Position numbers and translations under genes: made by a program
Shown here: piece after piece, positions 51,879-60,566 of the stretch
Layout of the letters: each line of letters opens with the position of its first letter
Position numbering within the stretch: position 1 is the stretch's first letter
Assembly (NCBI GenBank): GCA_035293945.1
Contig: DATGLV010000038.1
Span: 27,327-91,326 of the forward strand
Source of the DNA: VAZQ01 sp035293945
GTDB taxonomy: Bacteria; Pseudomonadota; Alphaproteobacteria; Rhizobiales; Xanthobacteraceae
Direction of reading: 5' to 3'
DNA length: 64,000 nucleotides
Notes under the pieces: model-generated
Databases searched by the model: none
What the model was told of the DNA's origin: nothing
The model's input: only the letters and a program-made list of their open reading frames with translations

Positions 51879-53270
51879 TCATAGTGCACGCGACGGATCG
51901 AAATGGCTGTCCGGAACCTGGATGCCGTAAGGCAGCAGGTCGGCCAAGAAGCCGGGTCGCGCACCGGTCGCCCGAAAGCTTCCGTGGATGTTACCGTCCG
52001 TGTCGGTGTGTTCCTTCACGAATCGAAAAATTTCCTGCACCCGGATGCTCTCGCCTTCCATGCCGCCGATCTCGACCACGCTTACGAGCTTGCGCTTGCC
52101 GTCGGGCAGCCGCTGCAGCTGAACCACGAGGGTGATGGCGGACGCGATCTGACCGCGGATGCTGGCGATTGAAGGCGTGATGCCAGCCATGGCCACCATC
52201 TGCTCGAGCCTCTTGAGAGCGTCGCGAGGCGAGTTGGCATGAATGGTGGTCATCGAGCCTTCGTGCCCGGTGTTCATGGCCTGCAGCATGTCGAATGCCT
52301 CTTCCCCTCTGCACTCGCCGAGGATGATCCGATCCGGGCGCATGCGCAGCGCGTTCTTCACCAGCTCGCGCTGCCGGATCTCACCCTTGCCTTCCGCATT
52401 GGGCGGCCGGGTCTCCAGGCGGCCGACATGCGGCTGTTGCAGCTGCAGCTCGGCGGCGTCTTCGATGGTGATCAAGCGTTCTTGGTGCGGAATATAGCCC
52501 GATAGCGCATTGAGCAGCGTGGTCTTGCCGCTGCCGGTCCCGCCGCTGATGATGAGCGAGACACGGCCGACGACGGCGGCATGAAGCAGGTCGAGAATCT
52601 GCTGCGGCAGGGTGCCGATCTCCATCAGCCGCTCCATGTCGAACGGCCGCTCGGAAAACTTACGGATCGACAGCAGCGGCCCATCGATGGCGATCGGCCT
52701 GATCGCAATGTTCACGCGCGAGCCGTCGGGTAGGCGCGCGTCGACCATGGGCGAGGATTCATCGATGCGGCGTCCGACGCCGGCCACGATCTTGCCGATG
52801 ATGCGCAAGAGGTGGGCCTCATCCTTGAAGCGCACCTTGGTTTCGTAAAGCCGGCCGAAACGCTCGACAAAGCACGAACGATGGGTGTTGATCAGGATGT
52901 CCTGGATGGTTGGATCCTTGAGCAGCGGCTCGATCGGGCCATAGCCAATCATCTCGTCGATGATTTCCCCCGCGAACGCCTCGAGCTCCCTCCGGTTGAG
53001 CGAGATCTTCTCGGTCCGCACGTATTCCGCCACATAGGCATTCACCTGCTTGACGAGCTCCGTGCGCGGCAGCTTCTCCAGGAGGGTCAAATTGAATTCA
53101 TCGATGATGCGAGCATGCAGCTTGAGCTTCTCGGCAAGCAATGCCGGCTGCTTTGCCATCAAATCGTCGGCGGAGCGTTGGCTGTCGACCCCCAACGGTC
53201 GACCGCTCTCGACCCGGGAAGGGGTGTCGACCGGGCGACCGCGGGGATTGACATCAAACAGAAAGCTCAT
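51879..53270 (-). CDS. cpaF: Tad pilus assembly ATPase CpaF/TadA
   Basis: A 463-residue secretion ATPase that powers Flp pilus extension and retraction. The Walker A motif is GGTGSGKT (243-250). The Asp/His boxes (ITIEDAAELQL) and Walker B (RIILGECRGEE, 314-324) follow. The N-terminal 100 residues are the usual CpaF extension. The ATG at 53270 is where family similarity begins; the 107-codon longer frame upstream has no site. tadB follows after nine bases. It lies behind the beta-propeller gene on the same strand. Confidence 0.93.
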   Translation of the reverse strand: MSFLFDVNPRGRPVDTPSRVESGRPLGVDSQRSADDLMAKQPALLAEKLKLHARIIDEFNLTLLEKLPRTELVKQVNAYVAEYVRTEKISLNRRELEAFAGEIIDEMIGYGPIEPLLKDPTIQDILINTHRSCFVERFGRLYETKVRFKDEAHLLRIIGKIVAGVGRRIDESSPMVDARLPDGSRVNIAIRPIAIDGPLLSIRKFSERPFDMERLMEIGTLPQQILDLLHAAVVGRVSLIISGGTGSGKTTLLNALSGYIPHQERLITIEDAAELQLQQPHVGRLETRPPNAEGKGEIRQRELVKNALRMRPDRIILGECRGEEAFDMLQAMNTGHEGSMTTIHANSPRDALKRLEQMVAMAGITPSIASIRGQIASAITLVVQLQRLPDGKRKLVSVVEIGGMEGESIRVQEIFRFVKEHTDTDGNIHGSFRATGARPGFLADLLPYGIQVPDSHFDPSRAL

Positions 53271-53412
53271 CGCGTGCTCCGCCTTGAAATAACTTTGCGG
53301 ATAGACCGAATTCGCTGGCGCAGCGGGGCCGGAAGCTGCAAGGATGATGCGCGAGCGTAGCGCGGGCCGGCCTTTGGCCGACCCGCAAGAATTGATCTGC
53401 AAAGCTGACGCG

Positions 53413-54687
53413 CTAGCGGTCGGTGGCGTTATCCGTGCGCTCGGCGCGCAGGTCCTGACTGCACTGTGTGCGCATATACACCGGATCATCGCCATCGTCG
53501 TGATCCAGGACCGGGAAGCCCGCAGCCAGGCAATGATCGTCGTGAGTGGAGTGATACACGGCGATGCAGCCTTTGCTATCGCTGCCGCCATTGTTGCCGC
53601 AGATATGGCTGGCGCCGCCCTCGGCCGGGACGTTGTTGACCGGAATATAGATCTGGTTCTTCAGCATGTCGGCGGCTACAGAATGCGAGCCGGTTGCCGT
53701 GACCGTAGTCACATCCTCCGCGCCGGTCGCCGCGTCCACCGAGCCAAGCTTGAGATCATCGGCGAGGAAGTAGGTGTTGTCGCCCGGATTGTACCAGGCT
53801 TCGTCGGAGGTTTCGCCACCCAGGAAGGTGAGGATACTGCCATCGCGATCATCGATGATCAGCGAATTGGTGCCGCTGCAGCCGAGAAGCATTTGATGCC
53901 CCGGACCAATCGCCAGTCCGGTGGGGCCGCAGCCGAGCGAGGTCTCGAACGTGAAGACTTTCTCGACCCTGAACGGCGCGCGCGCCGAGATCTGCAAGGT
54001 GACACCCGGAAGCGGGTTGCCCTTGCTGTCCATCGTGGCCGGCAGATTGAGGAAGAACGCTCCGATGCGCGGATTATATTTGCATTGCTCAATACCGTTG
54101 GCGATGATGTTCTTGGCGGCGGGATCTTTGCCCTTGAAGGTGATCTTGCCGAGCATCTGGTATGTCTCGCTCGACCAGAAGGTGACAAAGCTGTCCTCAA
54201 CCTCGTCGTTGGCGATCATCACGATCTCATCGGCGACATCCTCGCAAAGCTCGTCAGATCGCAATTGTCCGCCGGTATTCATCACCGCAATGGTATTGCC
54301 GGTGGCGAGATCGATGGCCTTGAGCAGGCCGAAGGCGTCGCCCGCCCAGACTTCCTTCTGGTCGACAATGATCACGCCGTTGGGGCCGCCGGTTGCGCCG
54401 TGGCCGCCCGCAAAGGGAGGCGTGGCGTGCAGCTGCTTCGTCACCGTGTTGGTATTTGTGTCGATGATGTCGACGGATTTGTTGGTACGGTCGGCCAGGG
54501 CATAAGTGTGGATGTTCGCGTCATCAAAGCCGATGTCGAACGATCCCAAAGACTGCCCATCCGGAAGATTGATGATCTGCTTGAGCGTGTAGGTTTCGTC
54601 GCCGGCGGAAGCAGGACTGGACGCAATCATAAGCCACGGGGCGAGCCCGCCCGCGAGGCAAGCCAATAGCTTGACCTTTGTGCGCAT
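53413..54687 (-). CDS. Secreted beta-propeller-like (YVTN-type) protein inside the tad locus
   Basis: A 424-residue exported protein with a signal peptide (LLACLAGGLAPWLMIASSPASAG). The mature part shows repeated short strands typical of YVTN/NHL propellers (HTYALADRTNKSVDIIDTNTNTV; GLLKAIDLATGNTIAVMN). Six cysteines suggest disulfides (ELCEDV, EQCKYN, LGCGPT, LLGCSGT, HICGNN, KGCIAV). The ATG at 54687 follows GGGAGG. It lies 142 bases upstream of cpaF on the same strand. It is not a known tad component; it may be a surface or scaffold protein co-expressed with the pilus, or an unrelated insert. Confidence 0.75.
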   Translation of the reverse strand: MRTKVKLLACLAGGLAPWLMIASSPASAGDETYTLKQIINLPDGQSLGSFDIGFDDANIHTYALADRTNKSVDIIDTNTNTVTKQLHATPPFAGGHGATGGPNGVIIVDQKEVWAGDAFGLLKAIDLATGNTIAVMNTGGQLRSDELCEDVADEIVMIANDEVEDSFVTFWSSETYQMLGKITFKGKDPAAKNIIANGIEQCKYNPRIGAFFLNLPATMDSKGNPLPGVTLQISARAPFRVEKVFTFETSLGCGPTGLAIGPGHQMLLGCSGTNSLIIDDRDGSILTFLGGETSDEAWYNPGDNTYFLADDLKLGSVDAATGAEDVTTVTATGSHSVAADMLKNQIYIPVNNVPAEGGASHICGNNGGSDSKGCIAVYHSTHDDHCLAAGFPVLDHDDGDDPVYMRTQCSQDLRAERTDNATDR

Positions 54688-55136
54688 TGACGCCTCCCTA
54701 TTGGACGAATTGTCATGATTAGCGGCAGAGCAACAAACCACGTACGGAACAGTTCCTCGCTCGGTAAAAAGAAAATAAAATTACGGCACTCGGACCTAAC
54801 TAACAGTCACCTTGCCATGTAACCGAAATGATGCACAGGCGGATGGATTTGCGTCTGCTCAAAACAAGCCTCGTGGCGACGTGATGCCGAATAAGCTCAG
54901 GAGATCATAGGTAGCTCGGTAACGCACCGGGCGATGTCGCTATCAGAGCAATGTTTCGTGATATCAGCGCTGGTTATTTGGTTGAACCAATTCGTAGAAG
55001 ACCCACTAATCTCTTGCCAGTGCCACTGTCTTTGCGAAGCGCGTGTTAATTTCATCACGCTAGCAGCGCCTGAGGAGTGTGGTAGCCTGTGCGGGATGCC
55101 CGCGAGCGGGGCGGCGGCAAGCGTTGGTTGGTTGGT
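54688..55136. other. Intergenic region between the propeller gene and tadD
   Basis: 449 bases, richer in A+T than its surroundings, and the shared upstream region of two divergent genes. On the minus strand GGAAC (54756-54752) and TGTT (54735-54732) are 16 bases apart, a one-mismatch EcfG-type site, located inside a small palindrome (GGAACAGTTCC). A GTTAATTT half-site of CtrA type lies near 55046. A plus-strand frame at 54934-55140 is not convincing. Confidence 0.45.
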
Positions 55137-55700
55137 ATGAGTGAGTGCGCAGCGTTATGGCGGGCTTTTCCGGTGCTTGTCGCCGGTGCTCTGCTGACGA
55201 GCATTGCCGGTTGCGCAACCGAGGGCGTGAGTTTATGGCCGAACGCAGTGTCGGCGGCCGCACCTACGACAACTGCGACGGTTCAGGACCCGGGGGATGT
55301 TCAATACTTCCCCTCGGACGAGCCGTTGCGCTTGGGCAAGGAGCATTTCGACCGCGGCCACTATGGGCTTGCCGAGCGGTACTTCCGCGACGCTGTTGAG
55401 CAGGCGCCCAGGGATGCGACCGCCTGGGTCGGGCTTGCGGCGAGCTATGATCGGCTCGGACGCTTCGATCTCGCCGATCGAGCCTACGCGAGCGCGATCA
55501 GGCTTGTGGGCGAGACCACGGACATTCTCAATAATCTGGGCTATTCCTACATGCTGCGCGGCGACTACGTGTCGGCCCGTCGGATGTTCGTGCGGGCGCT
55601 CAAGCGCGAGCCGCAGAATCTCACGATCCGGAACAATCTCTGGCTTCTGGATTCAAGCCGCGGGGCGGTTGGGCGCAGCCCCGACGTCGACAAGAACTGA
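55137..55700 (+). CDS. tadD: TadD-like TPR lipoprotein
   Basis: A 187-residue lipoprotein. The lipobox is LTSIAGC with acylation at C26. The mature part is a TPR array (about 75-175): LAERYFRDAVEQAPRDATAW, FDLADRAYASAIRLVG and YVSARRMFVRALKREP. TadD is a pilotin-like lipoprotein that helps the CpaC secretin in Flp pilus assembly. The start at 55137 puts a normal signal peptide before the lipobox; a GTG at 55089 is possible. The prepilin peptidase gene follows after 45 bases. Confidence 0.85.
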   Translation: MSECAALWRAFPVLVAGALLTSIAGCATEGVSLWPNAVSAAAPTTTATVQDPGDVQYFPSDEPLRLGKEHFDRGHYGLAERYFRDAVEQAPRDATAWVGLAASYDRLGRFDLADRAYASAIRLVGETTDILNNLGYSYMLRGDYVSARRMFVRALKREPQNLTIRNNLWLLDSSRGAVGRSPDVDKN

Positions 55701-55745
55701 AGGCCCGATCGTGATGCCGCATATTATGATGCGGGCGGGCCCGAA

Positions 55746-56234
55746 ATGATCGGTGAGATGCAAGAGGCCTATCTGGCGGACGCGGCATTGGCCGCGACTG
55801 CGCTGGTACTCTTATACGCGGCTTACGTCGACCTCGCACGCTATCAGATCAGCAACGAGATCATTCTTCTCCTGGGCGCCCTGTTCGTTGTGCACGTGGT
55901 ACTGTCCGGCCGCTGGTCCGAGCTGCCGCGCAACACCGGGATCGCGTTACTGGTCTTCCTTGTGCTGCTCTACTTCTATGCCAGGAATTGGCTGGGTGGC
56001 GGCGACGTCAAATTGCTGACCGTCGGGTTTCTGTGGGCCGGCGTCGAGTGCGCGCTTCCTTTTGCGGTGCTGCTCTCGCTCTTTGCCTTCGTCCATGTGC
56101 TGGCCGGTAAAATCGGATGGGTGAAGCTGACGAAGTCGGAGGACGACGCGCGCTCGCGGATGGCGTTCGCGCCTGCGGTCGCGGCGTCTTTGATCAGCCT
56201 GTTCGTGCTGGGCTGCCTGGCCCCGGTGCGGTGA
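55746..56234 (+). CDS. cpaA: Prepilin peptidase CpaA/TadV
   Basis: A 162-residue A24-family aspartic peptidase with about five transmembrane helices. The catalytic Asp residues are D29 in VDLARYQISNE and D87 in GGGDVKL. It removes the leader from the Flp pilin and the TadE/F-type pseudopilins. The gene is on the plus strand, its 3' end overlapping the 3' end of cpaE by 41 bases. GATCGGTGAG lies around the start; the ribosome site is moderate. Confidence 0.9.
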   Translation: MIGEMQEAYLADAALAATALVLLYAAYVDLARYQISNEIILLLGALFVVHVVLSGRWSELPRNTGIALLVFLVLLYFYARNWLGGGDVKLLTVGFLWAGVECALPFAVLLSLFAFVHVLAGKIGWVKLTKSEDDARSRMAFAPAVAASLISLFVLGCLAPVR

Positions 56235-57399
56235 TCCGCGTCGGCGCAAGATGTATCAGCTCGGCGCAGAAGCGCACGAGCGGCGCGATATCCCGCCTGA
56301 CCGACCCGGCGCCGCTCTGCAGCACCATCGGGGTCCCGATATTGATGCTGTCGAGCGCCATCGGGGTCTCGGCGATATAGAAGATGTTTTTCCGGCCGAG
56401 CACTTTGTCGGCGTGATGGCGCCGCGCCACGCCGCCCCAGATGCGGCGCTGGCACCGATTGACCGCGACGCCGATCTGCGCGGATGGGCGCGCAGCTTCA
56501 CGCACCGCCGAGAGCGTGTCGGCGATCTGCCGCAGCCCCGGAATGGTGTTGACGCCGGTAACGATCGCGGCATCGCAAACGGAAACGATCTGCGCCGTCC
56601 AGTCGAACCAGGTCGCCGGCAGATCGAGGAGGATGAGCTGGTAGCGCGCGGCGATCATGTCGAGCAGCTTGTCGAGCGCGGCGATATTGGCCGGGCAGGG
56701 GTCCGCCTTCCTGCGCGGGGCGGCAACGACCGCCAGGCCACTTGCGTGGCGGCTGATGAAGATATCGAGCAGCTGCGCGTCAAGCCGCTCCGGGTTGCTG
56801 GCGATCTCATCCATCTTCAGGCGCGGTTCGATATCCAGGTGATCGCAGACGTGGCTCGACTGGAAATCGAGATCGACGATGCACGTCTCGAGTCCCTTGG
56901 TGGGCTTCGTGGTTTTGAGCGACACGCCGACCTCAACCGCGAGCGTGGTATTGCCGACCCCGCCCGCGCTGGGCACGAAAGCGATAGCGGTCGGCCGCGA
57001 GCTGGCGAAGACGGGCGTAGCCGTCTCCACCGGGTCGTGCGGGCGGCGACTCGCCAGGAGATCCACAATCTCTTTCAGATCCGCCTCCGCGGAAATCCAT
57101 TCGGCGCCAACTCGCAGGAGCGTCTTGTATTGCTCGGCCGAGGGCTCGCCGCCGATGACCAGGAATGATAGGCGTCCGCGACACCGTGAGGCCATATCGG
57201 TAAGCTTGCGGAAGCTCTCTGCATCGGTCGGCGGAGAAATTACCAGAAGCGAGCATGGATCGTCCGCTTGTTGCGATCCCTCTACGGCGTCATCGATGCT
57301 CCTGACCGTCGTGGCGTCGGGGATCGCGGCGCGCAGCTGTCGCGTGAGCGACTCCGCTCCGTCGGTCGCAGTTTCAGCCTCCAGGATATAGGTCCGCAT
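56194..57399 (-). CDS. cpaE: Tad pilus localisation ATPase-like protein CpaE/TadZ
   Basis: A 401-residue protein of the ParA/MinD-like CpaE family. An N-terminal atypical receiver domain (about 1-120) is followed by the ATPase domain (about 135-370). The P-loop region is SAGGVGNTT (144-152): the usual lysines of the deviant Walker A motif are missing, as reported for some TadZ proteins. VDLDFQSSHVCDHLDI (about 178-193) and LILLDLPATWFDW are the later motifs. It is thought to place the pilus machinery at a pole. The end overlaps cpaA (convergent). It is the last gene of the flp-operon arm. Confidence 0.87.
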   Translation of the reverse strand: MRTYILEAETATDGAESLTRQLRAAIPDATTVRSIDDAVEGSQQADDPCSLLVISPPTDAESFRKLTDMASRCRGRLSFLVIGGEPSAEQYKTLLRVGAEWISAEADLKEIVDLLASRRPHDPVETATPVFASSRPTAIAFVPSAGGVGNTTLAVEVGVSLKTTKPTKGLETCIVDLDFQSSHVCDHLDIEPRLKMDEIASNPERLDAQLLDIFISRHASGLAVVAAPRRKADPCPANIAALDKLLDMIAARYQLILLDLPATWFDWTAQIVSVCDAAIVTGVNTIPGLRQIADTLSAVREAARPSAQIGVAVNRCQRRIWGGVARRHHADKVLGRKNIFYIAETPMALDSINIGTPMVLQSGAGSVRRDIAPLVRFCAELIHLAPTRITAPGPGSPARTG

Positions 57400-57415
57400 G
57401 CCGCGTCCGCCGGGC

Positions 57416-58072
57416 TCAGAAGTCGGGTGCGCTGGAGGAAAGGTGCTCGGCGGTGATCGAGGTCGTCAAGGCCGGCATCGCGATGTTCTGGAAGCCGCGC
57501 AGGCCGCTCAGGAAAAAGAATTGGAACGGCAGATTCTGCAGCGAGAGGGTGATGGTCGGCACCGGCCCGCCCGGGCGTCCGGCATAGCCGAGACCCGTCT
57601 GCGTGTAGGTGATCTGAACATTCTCCGGCCGAATGCGCGAGAAGATGTCGCACATGCCGGCATCGTAATAGGACCTTGCATCGGAACAGGAAGTGCTGGC
57701 CCGCCCGAACACCAGGCGATTCATTGCCTGTGCGTCGTACCCACCCACGCCCGGGCACGCCCCAACCGTGTTGCAGGTACAGCTCTCGCTCGCGCCGTCG
57801 CAGGTGATCATGAAGTAGGGCATCGGGCTCCCGGGCGGGACCGAAGCGCTTACGACCGCGGCACTTAGGCTGTCGAGGCCGAGCGCGACCGGGTCGGAGA
57901 CGGCGGCGATCCGGGCGCCGATTTGCACCGCCTTGCTGGCTGCGTTCCATTGATAGAGCGCAAACAGGAAATCGATCGAGCCGAGAATGAAGACGAGCAT
58001 GATGCTCATGACGACCGTCACTTCGACCAGCACGGCACCACGGCGATCATGAATAAGAGACTTGAACAACAT
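57416..58072 (-). CDS. tadE: TadE-family pilus assembly protein
   Basis: A 218-residue TadE-like pseudopilin. The N-terminal form (RRGAVLVEVTVVMSIMLVFILGSIDFLFALYQW) holds the G-x4-E pattern and the hydrophobic helix. The mature domain holds disulfide-type cysteines (CDGASESCTCNTVGAC). It acts in Flp pilus assembly as a minor pilin. AAGGTATCTCG precedes the ATG. It follows the other tadE after nine bases. Confidence 0.85.
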   Translation of the reverse strand: MLFKSLIHDRRGAVLVEVTVVMSIMLVFILGSIDFLFALYQWNAASKAVQIGARIAAVSDPVALGLDSLSAAVVSASVPPGSPMPYFMITCDGASESCTCNTVGACPGVGGYDAQAMNRLVFGRASTSCSDARSYYDAGMCDIFSRIRPENVQITYTQTGLGYAGRPGGPVPTITLSLQNLPFQFFFLSGLRGFQNIAMPALTTSITAEHLSSSAPDF

Positions 58073-58081
58073 CGAGATACC

Positions 58082-58600
58082 TTAGCCGGGACCGATCGCA
58101 CGCTCCGAATGCGCAACCGAGATGACGGGAGCCGGAAGGCCCACGACACCGAGCAATCCGAGTGAAGGATCGGTAAACCGGGTGGAGACGGTGATGACAT
58201 AGATGGTGGCGCGGCCCCGGTACGCGGCCGGGCCGTTCGGCGCGGGCGTGTTCTCGACCGGCGTGCACTGCGGTGTCACCATGGCGGCGGTCCAGCCTTT
58301 GACACGCGCGGCGCCGCCGGTGATCCGACCGGTTGTCGCCAAGTTCCGGGCGTTCTCCTCGGCGGCAGGCCAATCGGGAGAGGCGCTGTCGCAAGGGTCG
58401 GATGTGCGCGCGAGATAGCGGGCTGCGTCGCGCAGGCCGGTTGAGATGAGGTGCTGCTGGTAGAATGCCCAAGAGAATTCATAGATCCCGAACATCAGCA
58501 CGCACATGAAAGGAATAACGAGCGCCCCTTCGACCAGGGCGGAGCCCTGCCGATCATTCCAGAGCGACAGCGCGCCGGCTGAACGCAATTGCATCGCCAT
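58082..58600 (-). CDS. tadE: TadE-family pilus assembly protein, second copy
   Basis: A 172-residue TadE-like pseudopilin with RQGSALVEGALVIPFMCVLMFGIYEFSW as its helix. The leader is processed by CpaA in the known system. CGGAGAAG precedes the ATG. It lies 35 bases behind the tadG-like gene and directly ahead of the other tadE. Confidence 0.85.
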   Translation of the reverse strand: MAMQLRSAGALSLWNDRQGSALVEGALVIPFMCVLMFGIYEFSWAFYQQHLISTGLRDAARYLARTSDPCDSASPDWPAAEENARNLATTGRITGGAARVKGWTAAMVTPQCTPVENTPAPNGPAAYRGRATIYVITVSTRFTDPSLGLLGVVGLPAPVISVAHSERAIGPG

Positions 58601-58635
58601 CGCTTCTCCGGTTGCCTCGGCGGCTCGCAGCGAGC

Positions 58636-60159
58636 TTACCGATAGAGTTGCACCATCTCGAAATTGGCGGGGTCGCCGGGCTTCACGAGAGAGACCAGCT
58701 CGACATAAAGATCTGTTTGCGATTGCGCCAACGGCAGCGTCAGAAACAGCTTGCCGAAGGCGGCGACCGGCACATTGGTTGGACCTTCACCGGCGAGGTT
58801 GAGGCTCTCGCAATTGATGATGGCGGCCTCGAGCACGCGCCGGTCGGGCGTGTCGGAAACGGGGCCCGCATAGCACGCAGGCGCGCCGGTCTCGCCGCCC
58901 GGCGAGCGGTCGCCGACATAACCCTGCTCGATCTCGTACCGGTACACCGCGTAGCGGCTGGGCGGTGAGGCGTTGCTCGCGAGCGAGCCGTTGATTGTCG
59001 GCCGCGGCCGCCCGTCCGCCCCGTGATTCACCTGCCAGTAGGTTTCGAAATCCCAGTCGCCCTCGCCCATGCGGCCGTCGAGGTATGGCCAGTGGCGATC
59101 GAGCGGCAGCCCGGTCGCCTGGTTCGGTGGACGGCCGATCGGCCAGTCGCTCGCGGCTTGCGCATTGCACGCGCCGCCGTTGCCGCCGCCCCCCACATAG
59201 CCTTTGCGCACATTGATCGATGGCCGGTAGCTGGCGTTGCTCTCCCTGCCGCTCATCGCGCCTTCGTAGATGTCGAAGCGGACATTGAACGCTTGGCGCG
59301 CCGAGACCAGAAAGCCCGGGCGAAGATTGACGGCATTCTGCACGAAGCATGCAGGAGGTCGCACCAGCGCCGTAGCATCGATCACCGCGTTCACGTCGCC
59401 GCCGATGGTCGGCGACAGGAGGAAACCGTAGTCGCCGGCCACATACTGCGTCTCGCCGCCCGGATATTCGCGCAACCGGATCAGTCGGCGCCGCGCGGCC
59501 GGGTCATCGGCCGCGTTGCGCAGGGCTTCCGAGGCTTGCTCGTATGTCATTCCCTCTTGCTCATAGGGATTGCAGACATAAAGCGGCGTCATCTGACAGA
59601 CGACTTGGTCGAAGCCCGCAACCGCAGAAGCGCCGGTGGTCACTGCGCCCGCTCCGCCGAACACCGCCGCCGGAAAGATGGTGCGCAACGTCACCGGTTC
59701 GACCGCGACCGAGACGAAACGGGCGTCGGTCGGAGAGGTCGCCGGTTGGGCGCCCGTAATCGGGTTCGTGTCGCCGGGCGGAAGCCGGGAATAGAAAGCA
59801 ATGCCGGCAAGGCGTACGTCGCGCTCTGCGCCCGCACCGAACAGGGTGGAATTGCGCAACAAGCCATTGATGGCATTGAGGGCGCGCGTTTCCGAATCCG
59901 GCAGGCGGTCGAGCTCGGCTGCGCCCGCAAGTGCCAGAGCGTCGGCACCGTTCTGCAGCTGCGTCTGCAGGCTCATCAAGCGCGCGCCGTCAAGGGCGAG
60001 CACGGCGACGCCGACCACGACGACCAGCATGATGGTCACGTAAGGCAGGATCACGCCGCTCGTGTCGTTCCAGAACAATCGCGTGCGCGCCGCGAGCGAG
60101 CTGCCGGTCGACGGTCGCCTGATCCTGCCTTCGCGGCTGCCCATGGCGTGCCTGCTCAT
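58636..60159 (-). CDS. tadG: TadG-like pilus assembly protein
   Basis: A 507-residue protein with the TadE/G-type N-terminal domain: a helix (SGVILPYVTIMLVVVVGVAVLALDGARLMSLQ) followed by LQNGADALALAGAAELD. The large C-terminal part is extracytoplasmic and has many aromatic residues and cysteines (CNPYEQEG, CFVQNAVN, CNAQAA). No intact von Willebrand MIDAS motif is apparent to me, unlike larger TadG proteins. Its ATG overlaps the stop of the preceding gene (ATGA). A start at 60144 is possible. Confidence 0.83.
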   Translation of the reverse strand: MSRHAMGSREGRIRRPSTGSSLAARTRLFWNDTSGVILPYVTIMLVVVVGVAVLALDGARLMSLQTQLQNGADALALAGAAELDRLPDSETRALNAINGLLRNSTLFGAGAERDVRLAGIAFYSRLPPGDTNPITGAQPATSPTDARFVSVAVEPVTLRTIFPAAVFGGAGAVTTGASAVAGFDQVVCQMTPLYVCNPYEQEGMTYEQASEALRNAADDPAARRRLIRLREYPGGETQYVAGDYGFLLSPTIGGDVNAVIDATALVRPPACFVQNAVNLRPGFLVSARQAFNVRFDIYEGAMSGRESNASYRPSINVRKGYVGGGGNGGACNAQAASDWPIGRPPNQATGLPLDRHWPYLDGRMGEGDWDFETYWQVNHGADGRPRPTINGSLASNASPPSRYAVYRYEIEQGYVGDRSPGGETGAPACYAGPVSDTPDRRVLEAAIINCESLNLAGEGPTNVPVAAFGKLFLTLPLAQSQTDLYVELVSLVKPGDPANFEMVQLYR

Positions 60160-60566
60160 TGGCCGGGCGTGCCGCCCGTGTATTGCGATGGCGTCGCTGA
60201 GCCGGTCGGAGTGCCGCCGGATATGCCGCCAGATGCGCCGGGCTGGTTTGCGGTGGCGCCCGCCCCGGACTTGTAGTGTTCCATGGTATGCGCCATTCGC
60301 TCGCCATTGGCGGGAATTCGGCGATTGGTCACGTGGCGCGGCCAAGGATCGATGATGTGGACCACCGCGTTCGCGTTCTTGGCATTTCCGGCGCTCAGCG
60401 TGATGGTGTCGGTGCGCTGCAGATACTCGGTTGCGGGGTTCTCAAAGGGGGGGCCGGCCCAGCAGGCGCCGGATGCTGCCGCGAGCAGCGCCGTCGCGAG
60501 GCCGCATGCGATGACCGATCGTCCGATGACCGATCGTCGAAGTACGCTCATCAGAGGGACTTTCAT
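60156..60566 (-). CDS. Small exported protein between cpaC and tadG (CpaD-like position)
   Basis: A 136-residue protein with an N-terminal hydrophobic leader (VIACGLATALLAAASGACWAG) and a short mature part (DTITLSAGNAKNANAVVHIIDPWPRHVTNRRIPANGERM), then a Gly/Thr/Ser-rich tail. Its place and the IDPWP motif match small exported proteins in Bradyrhizobium tad loci, which correspond to CpaD, a lipoprotein of the secretin complex. It starts with an ATGA overlap with the cpaC stop and ends with an ATGA overlap with tadG, so translation is probably coupled. Confidence 0.75.
   Translation of the reverse strand: MKVPLMSVLRRSVIGRSVIACGLATALLAAASGACWAGPPFENPATEYLQRTDTITLSAGNAKNANAVVHIIDPWPRHVTNRRIPANGERMAHTMEHYKSGAGATANQPGASGGISGGTPTGSATPSQYTGGTPGQ

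Noticed and set aside
54934..55140. A 68-codon plus-strand frame before tadD
   Set aside because: Cysteine-rich, no ribosome site, no family; lies in the regulatory region.
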